Part shown: piece by piece, positions 55,688 to 64,000 of the stretch
Layout of the letters: each line of letters begins with the position of its first letter
How positions within the stretch are numbered: position 1 is the stretch's first letter
Source: Paludisphaera soli
GTDB taxonomy: Bacteria > Planctomycetota > Planctomycetia > Isosphaerales > Isosphaeraceae
Reading direction: 5' to 3'
Assembly: GCF_011064595.1 (NCBI RefSeq)
Contig: NZ_JAALJI010000016.1
Coordinates: 1-64,000, forward strand
DNA length: 64,000 bases
The notes under the pieces: generated by a model
The model's input: only the letters and a program-made list of their open reading frames with translations
Told to the model about the DNA's origin: nothing
Database searches by the model: none
Position numbers and translations under genes: made by a program

Positions 55688-56311
55688 CCCGTCGGCACCC
55701 TCCGGCACGGCCCTCCTGACCACCCGCGCGGGGATCCCCACGGCGGTCGAGTAGGGGGGGACGTCGGCGATCACCACGGCGTTGGCCCCGATCCGGCTGT
55801 CGTGATGCACCGTGACGTCGCCTAGGATGCACGCGCCGCAGCCGATGTCCACGCGATCGCCGATGATCGGGATGGCGCGGAGCCGGTCCCTGCTGGCGAC
55901 CCCGAAGGTCGTGCAGTGGCGGATGTGCACGTCGTCGCCGATCGACCGCGCGTGCAGGACGATCCCGCCGTGGTGCCAGATCCGCAGCCGTCGGCCGACC
56001 CGCACGGTGTACGGCAGGTGGATCCCGCCGATCAGTTCGACCCAGGCCGCGAGGAAGCGGTAGAGCAGGCTGAACGGGGCCCGGACGATCTTCGGGCGGA
56101 CGCCCATCCGCCAGTTGCCGAAGCGGTGCACGGCGACCGCCCAGAACCCGGGCTCGAACGGGGAGCCGTCGTGGGTGCGCAGGTCCTCGCGCAGCAGGGC
56201 CAGGAACCCGATGCCCGGCGGGTTGAGGTTGCGATCCCCCCGCTCGAGCGGGGGGAGGTCTTCGACCGAGGCCGGGGCTCGGCCTTCGGCGGGCGCGGGG
56301 CGGGCCGTCAT
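55682..56311 (-). CDS. Serine-acetyltransferase-like O-acetyltransferase (left-handed beta helix)
   Basis: The 209-residue protein has an N-terminal helical part (LREDLRTHDGSPFEPGFWAV, AVHRFGNWRMGVRPKIVRAP). Hexapeptide-repeat coils then follow: RVGRRLRIWHHGGIVLHARS, IGDDVHIRHCTTFGV, IGDRVDIGCGACILGDVTVH and IGANAVVIADVPPYSTAVG, ending in GIPARVVRR. It resembles serine O-acetyltransferase in sequence. Its place between two glycosyltransferases suggests acetylation of a sugar or of the glycan rather than cysteine synthesis, though CysE function cannot be excluded. It overlaps the convergent glycosyltransferase by 6 bp. Confidence 0.88.
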   Translation of the reverse strand: MTARPAPAEGRAPASVEDLPPLERGDRNLNPPGIGFLALLREDLRTHDGSPFEPGFWAVAVHRFGNWRMGVRPKIVRAPFSLLYRFLAAWVELIGGIHLPYTVRVGRRLRIWHHGGIVLHARSIGDDVHIRHCTTFGVASRDRLRAIPIIGDRVDIGCGACILGDVTVHHDSRIGANAVVIADVPPYSTAVGIPARVVRRAVPEGADGS

Positions 56312-56356
56312 GGGATCGCGGGCCTCTCGATTCGATGGTCGGGACGGGTTGGGACC

Positions 56357-57373
56357 TCAGGCGTTGCGGGACGCCGCCAGGTCGCGCGCGACCATGGCGG
56401 GGTTCTCGACCTCTCGGACCGCGAACCCGGTGCGGAAGACGCTGTGGCGGAACGAATCGGCGAGGAAGTGCTCGGGGTCGAGGTCGGGCTTGTCCTGGAG
56501 CCGACGGCGGAGCCGCCAGGCGGCGAAGCCCGCGAGGAACGCCGCGTCCGCCAGGGCCGTGTAGAGCTTGCCGTGGTTCTTCAGGAAGAACCGGCGGCGG
56601 GCCTGGAACCAGTAGGCGGGGCGTCGCTTGACCTTGGTCGTGGAAGCCCCCTTGATGCCGGTGGACGCCCCCTCGAGGTGGACCACCTTGCTCTCGGGGA
56701 CGTACCAGACCTCCCAGCCGGCCCGCTCGGCGCGCAGGCAGATGTCGATGTCGTCGAAGTAGGTGTAGAGGCCCTCGTCCAGGAGCCCGATCTCGGCGAG
56801 CATCGACGACCGCAGGATCAGGCTGGCGCCGGCGAGCCATTCGGCACGGCCGGGCTTCGCGTGGTCGATTTCGAGCCTGCCGCAGAGCAGCCGGGAGAGC
56901 GCGCCCAGGCGCAGGCCGCGGTCCAGCTCGGAGCCGATCCCGGTGAACAGGAAGGGGGAGGCCTGGATCTCCCCCTCGGGGGAGAGGAGCTGGCTGCCGG
57001 CGATGCCGGCCCTGGGATGGGCGTCCAGGAAGGCGACCAGCGACGCCATCGCGTTCGGCTCGACGATCGTGTCGGCGTTGAGCAGGAGGACGTACTCAGG
57101 CGGGTCGTCGGAGGCGAGGGCCTCGCGGATCACCAGGTTGTTGCCGCCGCAGAACCCCCTGTTGACCTCGATCACCGTGAGGTCGACCCAGGAGCCCCAG
57201 CCGTTCTCGTCGATCGCGCGGCGGAGCTGCTCGGCGGCCTCGGGCCCGGTCCCGTTCTCGCAGACGCCGACCCGGGAGTCGGGGATCCGGGCGATCTCCG
57301 GCTCCAGCGAGCGCAGGCAGTCGATCGTCAGGTCGGGGACCTTGTAGCAGAGGATCACCACGAGCAGTTTCAT
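56357..57373 (-). CDS. Family 2 glycosyltransferase (rhamnosyltransferase-like)
   Basis: The 338-residue GT-A enzyme begins MKLLVVILCYKVPDLTIDCL. It has NRGFCGGNNLVIREAL, LLLNADTIVEPNAM (DXD near residues 100-102), WLAGASLILRSSMLAEIGLL, then DEGLYTYFDDIDICLRAERA with the catalytic-base (E/D)DxD and a C-terminal VVHLEGAST followed by YWFQARRRFFLKNHGK. This is the pattern of rhamnosyltransferase-type GT2 proteins. It lies 45 bp upstream of the acetyltransferase on the same strand, probably as one operon. It fits with the dTDP-sugar synthesis gene elsewhere in the cluster, but donor specificity is not proven. Confidence 0.9.
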   Translation of the reverse strand: MKLLVVILCYKVPDLTIDCLRSLEPEIARIPDSRVGVCENGTGPEAAEQLRRAIDENGWGSWVDLTVIEVNRGFCGGNNLVIREALASDDPPEYVLLLNADTIVEPNAMASLVAFLDAHPRAGIAGSQLLSPEGEIQASPFLFTGIGSELDRGLRLGALSRLLCGRLEIDHAKPGRAEWLAGASLILRSSMLAEIGLLDEGLYTYFDDIDICLRAERAGWEVWYVPESKVVHLEGASTGIKGASTTKVKRRPAYWFQARRRFFLKNHGKLYTALADAAFLAGFAAWRLRRRLQDKPDLDPEHFLADSFRHSVFRTGFAVREVENPAMVARDLAASRNA

Positions 57374-57606
57374 GGAACGCGCCTAAAGGGGAATTGTCGG
57401 ACCGGCCGCTCGTCTTGTATGGTGGTACGCGGCCGCGGCGACCGGATCGTCGAGCGATCCCCGGCGGCCCGTGTAGGTTAGGTTAAGCCGGACGGCGGCG
57501 TGGGCCGAAGGGGGGATTCCATTGAATCCTCCGCGCCGCGCCATGACAAGAGCGGCCTCGGGGAATCGGCCGGCGCGCCCCGGGCCCCGTCTCGCGGGGG
57601 GAATCG
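57374..57606. other. Divergent promoter region
   Basis: This 233-bp stretch separates the minus-strand glycosyltransferase from the plus-strand nucleotide-sugar operon. No gene or strong hairpin was recognised. Confidence 0.4.
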
Positions 57607-58404
57607 GTGAAAGATCGACTGGCGGACGTGCCCGTGTTCGTGCTCTGCGGCGGCCTGGGGACCCGGCTCCGGGAGGAGACCGAGCTGCGGCCCAAGCCGA
57701 TGGTCCCGGTCGGCTCGCGGCCGATCGTCTGGCACATCATGCGGACCTACGCCCACCACGGGTTCCGGCGGTTCATCCTCTGCCTGGGATACAAGTCGGA
57801 AGTCGTGAAGTCGTACTTCCTCAACTATTCGTCGATGAACAGCGACTTCACGGTGGAGCTGAAGAGCAACAACGTCCACGTCCACTCGGTCGACCACGAC
57901 CAGGACTGGGAGGTCACGCTGGCGTTCACCGGCGAGCTGACCATGACCGGCGCCCGGGTCGCCCGCGCCGCGGCCAAGTACCTGGGCGACGCCCCCCGCT
58001 TCGCCGTCACCTACGGCGACGGCGTGACCGACGCCAACCTCGCCGACGAGTTCGCCTTCCACCTGAAGGGGGGCAAGGTCGGCACCGTGCTGGGGGTCAA
58101 TCCCCCCTCGCGGTTCGGCGAGCTGAAGCTCGACGGCGACCGCGTCGAGGAGTTCAGCGAGAAGCCCGAGTTCGTCGACAGCTGGATCAACGGCGGCTAC
58201 TTCTTCTTCGAGCGCGAGTTCCTCCCCTACCTCAGCGAGGACGAGTCCTGCATCCTGGAGCGCGAGCCCCTCATCAGGCTCGCCCAGGACGGCAAGCTCG
58301 ACATGTACCGGCACCGCGGCTACTGGGCCTGCATGGACACCCAGCGCGACCTGGAGCAGCTCAACAAGCTCTGGGCCTCGGGCGAGGCCCCCTGGGCCGT
58401 CTGA
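57607..58404 (+). CDS. rfbF: Glucose-1-phosphate cytidylyltransferase-like protein
   Basis: The 265-residue protein starts at GTG with GGGGGA upstream. It has VFVLCGGLGTRLREETELRP then KPMVPVG, the nucleotidyltransferase P-loop with catalytic Arg and Lys. VTYGDGVTDANLADEFAFHL, GELKLDGDRVEEFSEKPEFV and GGYFFFEREFL complete the RfbF signature. It would form CDP-glucose from CTP and glucose-1-phosphate. It is the first gene of a four-gene plus-strand operon with two SDR enzymes and an RfbC-like epimerase. The CDP-glucose 4,6-dehydratase (RfbG) that normally follows is missing from the operon. Confidence 0.92.
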   Translation: MKDRLADVPVFVLCGGLGTRLREETELRPKPMVPVGSRPIVWHIMRTYAHHGFRRFILCLGYKSEVVKSYFLNYSSMNSDFTVELKSNNVHVHSVDHDQDWEVTLAFTGELTMTGARVARAAAKYLGDAPRFAVTYGDGVTDANLADEFAFHLKGGKVGTVLGVNPPSRFGELKLDGDRVEEFSEKPEFVDSWINGGYFFFEREFLPYLSEDESCILEREPLIRLAQDGKLDMYRHRGYWACMDTQRDLEQLNKLWASGEAPWAV

Positions 58405-58483
58405 ATCCCGACGCCCCCGCCGCATCCCATCCCCCCGAACCGACCCGACTCCACCCCATCCCATCGAGAATCAGCAAAGCATC

Positions 58484-59482
58484 ATGAAAGTCTTCGTCAC
58501 GGGGCATCGCGGCTTCATCGGATCCCACCTGGTCGACCTGCTCAAGCAGGAGGGCCACACCGTCGTCGGCTGCGACGTCCGCCTGTTCGAGGGCTGCGAG
58601 TGGGAGCCGATCGTCCCGGCCGACGTCGACCTCGTCAAGGACGTCCGCAAGGTCGAGCACTCCGACCTGAAGGGTTGCGACGCGGTCATGCACCTCGCAG
58701 CCATCTCCAACGACCCCATGGGCGAGCTGAACGCCCAGCTCACCTACGACGTCAACCGCGACGCCTCCATCCGCCTCGCCCAGATCGCCAAGGAGGCCGG
58801 CGTCCCCCGCTACCTCTTCGCCGGCAGCTGCTCGGTCTACGGCCAGGGCGAGAAGCTCGACCTCGACGAGGGGGACCCGCTCAACCCCCTGACCGCCTAC
58901 GCCAAGTCCAAGATCGAGACCGAGCAGGAGGTCTCCAAGCTCGCCGACGACTCCTTCACCCCGGTCTACCTCCGCAACTCCACCGCCTACGGCCACTCGC
59001 CCGTCCTGCGGATCGACCTGGTGGTCAACAACCTCCTCGGCTCGGCCCTCTCCTACGGCGAGATCCGGATCCAGTCGGACGGCTCCCCCTGGCGCCCTTT
59101 GATCCACTGCCGCGACATCGCCCACGCCTTCGTCGCCCTGGCGAACGCCCCCAAGGAAGTCGTCCACAACAAGGCGATCAACGTCGGCGCCAACAGCGAG
59201 AACTACCAGGTCAAGGACGTCGGCGACCAGGTGCAGCGGCTCGTCCCCGACGCCAAGGTCGCGTACACCGGCGAGGTCGGCCACGACCCGCGCAACTACC
59301 GCGTCAACTTCGACCTGCTCTACTCGCTCCTGCCCGACTTCAAGCTGGAGTACAACCTCGCCAGCGGCATGGAGGAGCTCCACCGCAAGATGGTCGAGCA
59401 CGGCTTCTCCAAGGCCGATTTCGAAGGCGACCAGTTCGTCCGCCTCCGCACCCTGAAGGGCCGCATGGACCGCCTGGCCTGA
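58484..59482 (+). CDS. NAD-dependent nucleotide-sugar epimerase/dehydratase
   Basis: The 332-residue extended SDR protein has Rossmann motif TGHRGFIGS at residues 6-14, HLAAISNDP, the catalytic Ser-Tyr-Lys (GSCSVYGQG and YAKSK) and RPLIHCRDIAHAFVAL. It acts on a nucleotide-diphosphate sugar, oxidising or epimerising it. It is closest in feel to SDR enzymes encoded beside RfbF and RfbC in CDP- or dTDP-deoxysugar loci. Whether it can act as the 4,6-dehydratase, absent here, is not clear; the usual dehydratase Asp/Glu pair after the catalytic Thr/Ser is not obvious. It is the second gene of the operon. Confidence 0.88.
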   Translation: MKVFVTGHRGFIGSHLVDLLKQEGHTVVGCDVRLFEGCEWEPIVPADVDLVKDVRKVEHSDLKGCDAVMHLAAISNDPMGELNAQLTYDVNRDASIRLAQIAKEAGVPRYLFAGSCSVYGQGEKLDLDEGDPLNPLTAYAKSKIETEQEVSKLADDSFTPVYLRNSTAYGHSPVLRIDLVVNNLLGSALSYGEIRIQSDGSPWRPLIHCRDIAHAFVALANAPKEVVHNKAINVGANSENYQVKDVGDQVQRLVPDAKVAYTGEVGHDPRNYRVNFDLLYSLLPDFKLEYNLASGMEELHRKMVEHGFSKADFEGDQFVRLRTLKGRMDRLA

Positions 59483-59535
59483 CCCCGATCCGACCCCGCG
59501 ACGCGACCACGACCACCCCGAGAGCAAAGCCCCCC

Positions 59536-60084
59536 ATGATCTTCACCGAGACGCCCATCCCGGGCGCGTTCCTGATCGACCTCGAGAAGCGCGGCGACGA
59601 CCGCGGGTTCTTCGCCCGGGCCTTCTGCGAGAAGGAGTTCGCCAAGGCCGGGCTGGTCGACCGCTTCGTCCAGATCAACAACTCGCTGAGCGCCCAGAAG
59701 GGGACGCTCCGGGGCATGCACTACCAGCTCGCCCCCGCGGCCGAGACCAAGGTCGTGCGCTGCATCCGGGGCTCGCTCTTCGACGTGATCCTGGACCTGC
59801 GCCAGGACTCGCCGACCTTCGGCAAGAGCTACGGCGCCGAGCTGTCGGCCGAGAACCGGCGGATGATGTACGTCCCCAAGGGCTTCGGCCACGGCTTCAT
59901 CACCCTGGCCGACGACACCGAGGCGTTCTACTTCGTCGACGAGTTCTACTCGCCGGCCCACGAGCGCGGCGTCCGCTGGAACGACCCCAAGTTCGCCATC
60001 GAATGGCCGATCGCCCCGGTCGTGCTGTCCGACAAGGACGCCAACCAGCGCGACTTCGACCCCGCCTGGCACCTCACGGTCTAA
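59536..60084 (+). CDS. rfbC: dTDP-4-dehydrorhamnose 3,5-epimerase-like cupin
   Basis: The 182-residue protein has GAFLIDLEKRGDDRGFFARA, FVQINNSLSAQKGTLRGMHY (catalytic His in RGxHY), KVVRCIRGSLFDVILDLRQD, MMYVPKGFGHGF and YFVDEFYSPAHERGVRWNDP. This is the RmlC signature with both His and Tyr residues. It epimerises a 4-keto-6-deoxy nucleotide sugar at C3 and/or C5. Located with RfbF and SDR genes rather than with RmlB/RmlD, its true substrate may be a CDP-sugar. It is the third gene of the operon, starting 53 bp after the previous stop. Confidence 0.9.
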   Translation: MIFTETPIPGAFLIDLEKRGDDRGFFARAFCEKEFAKAGLVDRFVQINNSLSAQKGTLRGMHYQLAPAAETKVVRCIRGSLFDVILDLRQDSPTFGKSYGAELSAENRRMMYVPKGFGHGFITLADDTEAFYFVDEFYSPAHERGVRWNDPKFAIEWPIAPVVLSDKDANQRDFDPAWHLTV

Positions 60085-60111
60085 TCCGAGCCGACGACGA
60101 GTCATCACCCC

Positions 60112-61050
60112 ATGAAGATCCTGTTCACCGGCGCCAGCTCGTTCACCGGCTACTGGTTCGTCCGCGAGCTGGCGGCGGCGGGCCACGCCGTCACGGCCGT
60201 CCTCCGCAAGAAGCCCGAGGATTACCCGGACGAGTCCCGCCGCGAGCGCGTCCGCCTGGCGCTCGCCGCCTGCACGCCGACCTTCGGGCCGTCGTTCGGC
60301 GACGACGCGTTCCTCAACCTCCTGCGCGAGGGGGGCTTCGACGCCCTCTGCCACCACGCGGCCGACGTCACCAACTACAAGAGCCCGGACTTCGACGCCG
60401 TGGGCGCCGCCGCCAACAACGCCCACAACCTGCCGGCCGTGCTCGCGGCCTTCAAGCAGGCGGGCGGGCGTCGCGTCGTCCTCACCGGCTCCGTCTTCGA
60501 GGGCGGCGAAGGGGCCGGCTCGGACGGCCTCCCCGACTTCTCCCCCTACGGCCTGTCCAAGCGGCTCACGGCCGAGGCCTTCAAGTTCTACTGCCGCCGC
60601 GACGGCCTCTCGCTGGGGAAGTTCGTCATCCCCAACCCGTTCGGCGCCTATGAGGAGCCCCGGTTCACCGGCTACCTCATGAAGAACTGGCTGGCCGGCA
60701 AGAAGGCCGCGTGCTCCAGCCCGTCCTACGTCCGCGACAACATCCCGGTCTCCTTGCTGGCCAAGGCGTACGCCTCGTTCGTCTCCAACCTGCCCGAGGC
60801 CCCGGGCTTCGCGAAGCTCGGCCCGGTGGGTTACGCCGAGAGCCAGGGGACCTTCACCCTCCGCCTCGCCGAGGAGATGCGCAAGCGCCTGAATCTCCCC
60901 TGCGAGGTCGACCTCCTCAAGCAGGTCGACTTCCCCGAGCCCCGCGTCCGGATCAACGTCGACGTCCTCGACCACGACGCCCTCGGCTGGGACGAGTCCG
61001 CCGCCTGGGACTCCATGGCCGAGTTCTACCTGGCCGCCCGCCAGAGCTGA
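60112..61050 (+). CDS. NAD-dependent nucleotide-sugar reductase/epimerase (SDR)
   Basis: The 312-residue SDR protein begins MKILFTGASSFTGYWFVREL with the GASxxxG nucleotide fold. It has LCHHAADVTNYKSPDF, VVLTGSVFEGGEG and the YGLSK catalytic pair near residues 144-148. A substrate loop follows (NPFGAYEEPRFTGYLMKNWL). It is shorter than typical dehydratases and resembles 4-keto-reductases or epimerases that finish deoxysugar synthesis. It is the last gene of the plus-strand operon, 27 bp after rfbC, so it probably catalyses the final reduction. Specificity cannot be read from the sequence. Confidence 0.88.
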   Translation: MKILFTGASSFTGYWFVRELAAAGHAVTAVLRKKPEDYPDESRRERVRLALAACTPTFGPSFGDDAFLNLLREGGFDALCHHAADVTNYKSPDFDAVGAAANNAHNLPAVLAAFKQAGGRRVVLTGSVFEGGEGAGSDGLPDFSPYGLSKRLTAEAFKFYCRRDGLSLGKFVIPNPFGAYEEPRFTGYLMKNWLAGKKAACSSPSYVRDNIPVSLLAKAYASFVSNLPEAPGFAKLGPVGYAESQGTFTLRLAEEMRKRLNLPCEVDLLKQVDFPEPRVRINVDVLDHDALGWDESAAWDSMAEFYLAARQS

Positions 61051-61080
61051 CCCCCCACACTTCGAACTTCGGCGGGGCGA

Positions 61081-62526
61081 TCACCCGCGAATCGCCAGGA
61101 TCGCCCCGTCGAGGTCGTCGCTCCGATCGAGCGGCGACGGCTCGCCCGATCCGTTCTCGGCCTCGCGATCGCAACGCAGTGCTTCCAGGACGGGGAGGGC
61201 GGCTGCGGCTGTGGGCCCGATTCCGGCCAGAGCCCGGAACACGGCCTTGGGCCAGTCGTCGTTATCCTCCCTCCCGTTCTGAAGCTGTCGCAGGTAGCCT
61301 TCGAGATAGGCGACCAGGCGAGGGACGGCCGCCGCCCCCTCGGGCCCGAGCGCGGCGAGCGTGTGGCAGATCCGTCCATAGGCGCCGTTGTACGTCCAGT
61401 CGGGGTCGTATTCCTCGAACGAGTCCATCGCCTCGATCAGGACCGGGACGACGTGTGAGGCGAAGCGCGGGAAGAAGCGGAGGGCCGTGAGGCCCTGCCC
61501 ACGCTCGTACATGGTCCCATCGCTCCGTCCGTCCGGGCCGGATGGGTCGGCGATCCATCGAGGTGGCTTGCACGAGGCCATTTCGAGGAGGCGTCCCAGG
61601 GCGTCCTCGCGGCCGCGGCCGACCGACCCGAGGGCCTCGGTGACGTGGTAGCTCGGTCCCTCGTCCGAACGGGTCAGCTCGATGAGGAGTTCCACGGCCT
61701 CGTCGAGGCGGCCGGCGAGCGCGGGGCCGGCGTGGTACAGGCACGCGGCCACATGGAATTGCAAGGGGGCGGTCCCCGACCGGAGCCGGCCCAGGAGCGC
61801 GGCGACCACCGCCGGGTCGTCCCGGCCGATCGATCCCAGGGCCGCGGCCCCCTTGAAACCGTGGGATTCGCCGCAGGCGTCCAGATCGTCGATCAGCGAG
61901 GGGGCGAACTCGATCGCCGGGGGGCCGATGCGACGCAGCACGTCCAGGTTCCGCCAAGCGCGGAGGGCCGGCCGATCGACCAGCAGGGCCGCGTCCACGG
62001 CCCCCACCACCAGGTGCACGGCGAAGTCCGCCTGGTGGATCGCCTCGACGTCGTCGCGGCCGTCCAGGCTTGGGCAGAGCGCGACGGCGAGGCGGCGGTT
62101 CTCGGCCCGCCGATCCGGCGCGTCGCCGGCGTCGGCCAGGCGGCGGACGATCGCTTCGGCGACCTCGTCGCGCTCCGCGGCGGCCCGCTCGCGCGACTTG
62201 CGCCGGAAGCGACGCCATTCGTGCTGCTTCGCCAGGTCGGCGATGATCAGCCTGCGTGCGAAGCCCGCCAGGGGAAAGTCGCGTCCGGCGACGGCCTCCC
62301 GCACGGCCCGGCCGAATCGCTCGTTCTGGCCAGGGTTCCGGCCGTACTCATCCCAGTCCAGGTCGGCGAGATCCGTATGGGCGTACGGGACGCCGAACCA
62401 CATGCCATAGAGGACGTCGCCGGCCCTGAGCCGGCTCCTCGGGTCGTCGGCGACGAGGTCCATCAGCCAGGCCGACAGGGGGCGGCCTTCGCGTTCGAAC
62501 GAGAAGTCGGGGCGGAGCTTCGCCAT
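61081..62526 (-). CDS. HEAT-like repeat protein, downstream paralogue
   Basis: This 481-residue protein is predicted mostly helical. The N-terminal domain (about 1-100) begins FSFEREGRPLSAWLMDLVAD and has DLADLDWDEYGR and EWRRFRRKSRERAAAERDEV. HEAT/Armadillo-like units follow from about 190 (ALGSIGRDDPAVVAALLGRL, ACLYHAGPALAGRLDEAVEL, HTLAALGPEGAAAVPRLVAY, RALAGIGPTAAAALPVLEAL). There is no enzyme motif or membrane segment. Its ATG shares a base with the stop of the upstream paralogue (TGATG at 62524-62528), indicating translational coupling. It may be a protein-binding scaffold or immunity-like protein; the true function is unknown. Confidence 0.8.
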   Translation of the reverse strand: MAKLRPDFSFEREGRPLSAWLMDLVADDPRSRLRAGDVLYGMWFGVPYAHTDLADLDWDEYGRNPGQNERFGRAVREAVAGRDFPLAGFARRLIIADLAKQHEWRRFRRKSRERAAAERDEVAEAIVRRLADAGDAPDRRAENRRLAVALCPSLDGRDDVEAIHQADFAVHLVVGAVDAALLVDRPALRAWRNLDVLRRIGPPAIEFAPSLIDDLDACGESHGFKGAAALGSIGRDDPAVVAALLGRLRSGTAPLQFHVAACLYHAGPALAGRLDEAVELLIELTRSDEGPSYHVTEALGSVGRGREDALGRLLEMASCKPPRWIADPSGPDGRSDGTMYERGQGLTALRFFPRFASHVVPVLIEAMDSFEEYDPDWTYNGAYGRICHTLAALGPEGAAAVPRLVAYLEGYLRQLQNGREDNDDWPKAVFRALAGIGPTAAAALPVLEALRCDREAENGSGEPSPLDRSDDLDGAILAIRG

Positions 62527-64000
62527 CAGTTCGCCTCGCCGGGTGATCGCGATTCGGTTTCGGACTCGCCGCGCAGCGTGAGGATCGCCGCGTCCAGCGG
62601 GTCGTTGCGGTCGAAGGGTCTTGGCTCCTCGTCGTCGTAGCCTTCTCTGCGGAGCGTTTCCAGCATCGGGAGGGTCTCGGCGGCGGCGGGGCCGATCGCC
62701 GCCAGGACCTCGAAGACGTCGCTCGGCGGCGTGCGGTCCTCGACCGGCGCGCGCAGGCAGGCTTCCAGGAAGCCCAGCAGGCGGGGGAGCGCCGGGGCGG
62801 CCTCCGGGCCGAAGGCGGCGAGCGCCTCGCAGATTCGGCTGTGCTCGCCGCGATAGCCGCGATCCGGGTCGTACTCATCAAACGAATCGAGCGCGGCGAC
62901 CAGCGCCGGGACGACGCGACTTGCGAAGCCGCGGAAATGCCGCAGGGCGTCGAGGGCGACGCCGCGCTCGTACTGGACGGCGTCGTAGCGACCCCCGAAG
63001 GCGTCCTCCGAGTCGATCCATCGCGGCGGTCGCGGGGCGGCGAGTTCGAGGATCTGGTTCAGGACGTCCTCGCGGTCGCGGCCGAGCGACGCGAGTGCCT
63101 CGATCGCGGCCAGGTTCACGTCGGGCTCCTGCGTCGCCTCCCTGAGTAGGCCGATCGCCGCGTCGAGCCGGCCCGCGAGGGGGGGCCCCGCCCAGGCCAT
63201 GCACTCGGCCGCGCCAACGCGGACCGACCTGGAGCCCGACCGGAGCCGCTCCAGCAAGGCGTCCACCACGCCCGGTTCCTCGCGGCCGATCGAGCCCAGC
63301 GGCCGCGAGCCGTCGAAACCATGACGGTCGGCCTTCGCGTCGAGCCGGGCGAGCAATTCCGAAGCGAAGGACGCGGCCGCGGGGCCGATCCGCTCCAGGG
63401 CGTCGACCGCCTCGCGTTCGGTCGCCTCGTCCTCCAGCATGGCCCGAAGGCCGTCCCGGTCGGCCAGCAGGGCGGAACCCAGCGAACCGAAGACGAAGGC
63501 CGACGACACCCCCGCGGAGTTCATCGCCTCGGATCCGGCGTAAATGTCCTCCTGGGCCTTGCTGTCCCGATCGATGCTCGCGCAGAGCCAGCGCGCGAAG
63601 CGGCGGCCCGCCTGGGCCCGCTCCTCGTCGTCGCCGGCGGCCTGCATGCGGAGGACCAGCCGTTTCAGCCGCTCCTCGGGCTCCTTGTCGAGCTGCGCAC
63701 TCGCCCGGGTGCACCGATCGAGCCAGTCGTGGGTGACCACGATCCGGTGGGCGATCACCCGCTGGACGAACTCGGTTCTCGGGAAATCCGGGGTGTCGAC
63801 CGCCTCGCGTACGGCCTGCCGGAGCCGCTCATCCTGCGCGTCGATCCGACCGTGCTCCTCCCAGTCCAAATCGCTCAGGTCGGCGTGCACGTCGGGGAAG
63901 CCGTGCGACATGGCCTGGATCACCTCGCCCGCCTTCAGTCGGGTCGAAGCCTCGTCGGCGACGAGGTCGAGCATCCAGGCCGACAGGGGCCGGCCTTCGC
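62526..64000 (-). CDS. HEAT-like repeat protein, upstream paralogue (partial)
   Basis: The frame is open to the window edge; the sequence entering at 64000 encodes EGRPLSAWMLDLVADEASTR, matching residues 13-32 of the downstream paralogue, so only about 12 N-terminal residues are missing. The two proteins are collinear throughout (HADLSDLDWEEHGRIDAQDE, PLGSIGREEPGVVDALLERL, SFDEYDPDRGYRGEHSRICE). The pair evidently arose by tandem duplication and has diverged substantially. It is helical, HEAT-like and soluble. Length and order match the paralogue. Function is unknown. Confidence 0.78.
   Translation of the reverse strand, partial: EGRPLSAWMLDLVADEASTRLKAGEVIQAMSHGFPDVHADLSDLDWEEHGRIDAQDERLRQAVREAVDTPDFPRTEFVQRVIAHRIVVTHDWLDRCTRASAQLDKEPEERLKRLVLRMQAAGDDEERAQAGRRFARWLCASIDRDSKAQEDIYAGSEAMNSAGVSSAFVFGSLGSALLADRDGLRAMLEDEATEREAVDALERIGPAAASFASELLARLDAKADRHGFDGSRPLGSIGREEPGVVDALLERLRSGSRSVRVGAAECMAWAGPPLAGRLDAAIGLLREATQEPDVNLAAIEALASLGRDREDVLNQILELAAPRPPRWIDSEDAFGGRYDAVQYERGVALDALRHFRGFASRVVPALVAALDSFDEYDPDRGYRGEHSRICEALAAFGPEAAPALPRLLGFLEACLRAPVEDRTPPSDVFEVLAAIGPAAAETLPMLETLRREGYDDEEPRPFDRNDPLDAAILTLRGESETESRSPGEAN

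Overview
The window is high-GC bacterial DNA that looks like a planctomycete, probably of the Isosphaeraceae. This is inferred from gene content: ECF sigma factors paired with very large Ser/Thr kinases carrying WD40 or TPR tails, secreted repeat proteins whose N-termini carry LExR / LEPR-type motifs, HAF-type extracellular repeats, and long TPR and HEAT proteins. I saw no rRNA, tRNA, CRISPR array or intact insertion sequence.

Layout. 1-5 kb: the tail of a TPR protein, a secreted 37-residue-repeat protein, a stress-type glycine-zipper protein, a Ca2+/Na+ antiporter, a decayed DUF6653 gene and a small secreted protein. 5.3-13.5 kb: an ECF sigma factor with a WD40 kinase, an RTX-like repeat protein and a methyltransferase. 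13.7-19.2 kb: a HAF repeat protein and a second ECF sigma / TPR-kinase pair. 19.8-25.5 kb: a hybrid histidine kinase, a DUF1697 protein, the wreck of a Phd/VapC toxin-antitoxin locus, a small ribbon-helix-helix-like gene and a conserved hypothetical. Four copies of a palindromic element lie between genes from 13.6 to 23.3 kb. 25.5-35.5 kb: one 3,345-residue secreted multidomain protein.

36-41.4 kb holds the most unusual content, what looks like a complete plasmid-type replicon. It comprises about 1.3 kb of non-coding DNA packed with a short CCAAGG-type word (candidate centromere), parA, a ribbon-helix-helix partner, a convergent RepA-family (RPA) initiator gene, and an origin-like region with nine same-orientation iterons next to an AT-richer stretch. 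The window is therefore probably part of a megaplasmid or secondary replicon, or a chromosome that has absorbed one.

41.6-61 kb: a 1,475-residue membrane-anchored TPR protein, then a cell-surface polysaccharide locus. The latter has nucleotide-sugar synthesis (RfbA-, RfbF- and RfbC-like proteins, two SDR enzymes, HldE), a chain-initiating sugar phosphotransferase, two family-2 glycosyltransferases, an acetyltransferase and a Wzm/Wzt-type ABC exporter. An FHA-domain protein sits inside it. 61-64 kb: two tandem, translationally coupled HEAT-like paralogues, the upstream one running off the window end.

Gene boundaries come from reading frames, start-codon context and recognisable motifs. Functions are family-level inferences from sequence reading; no database search was run.
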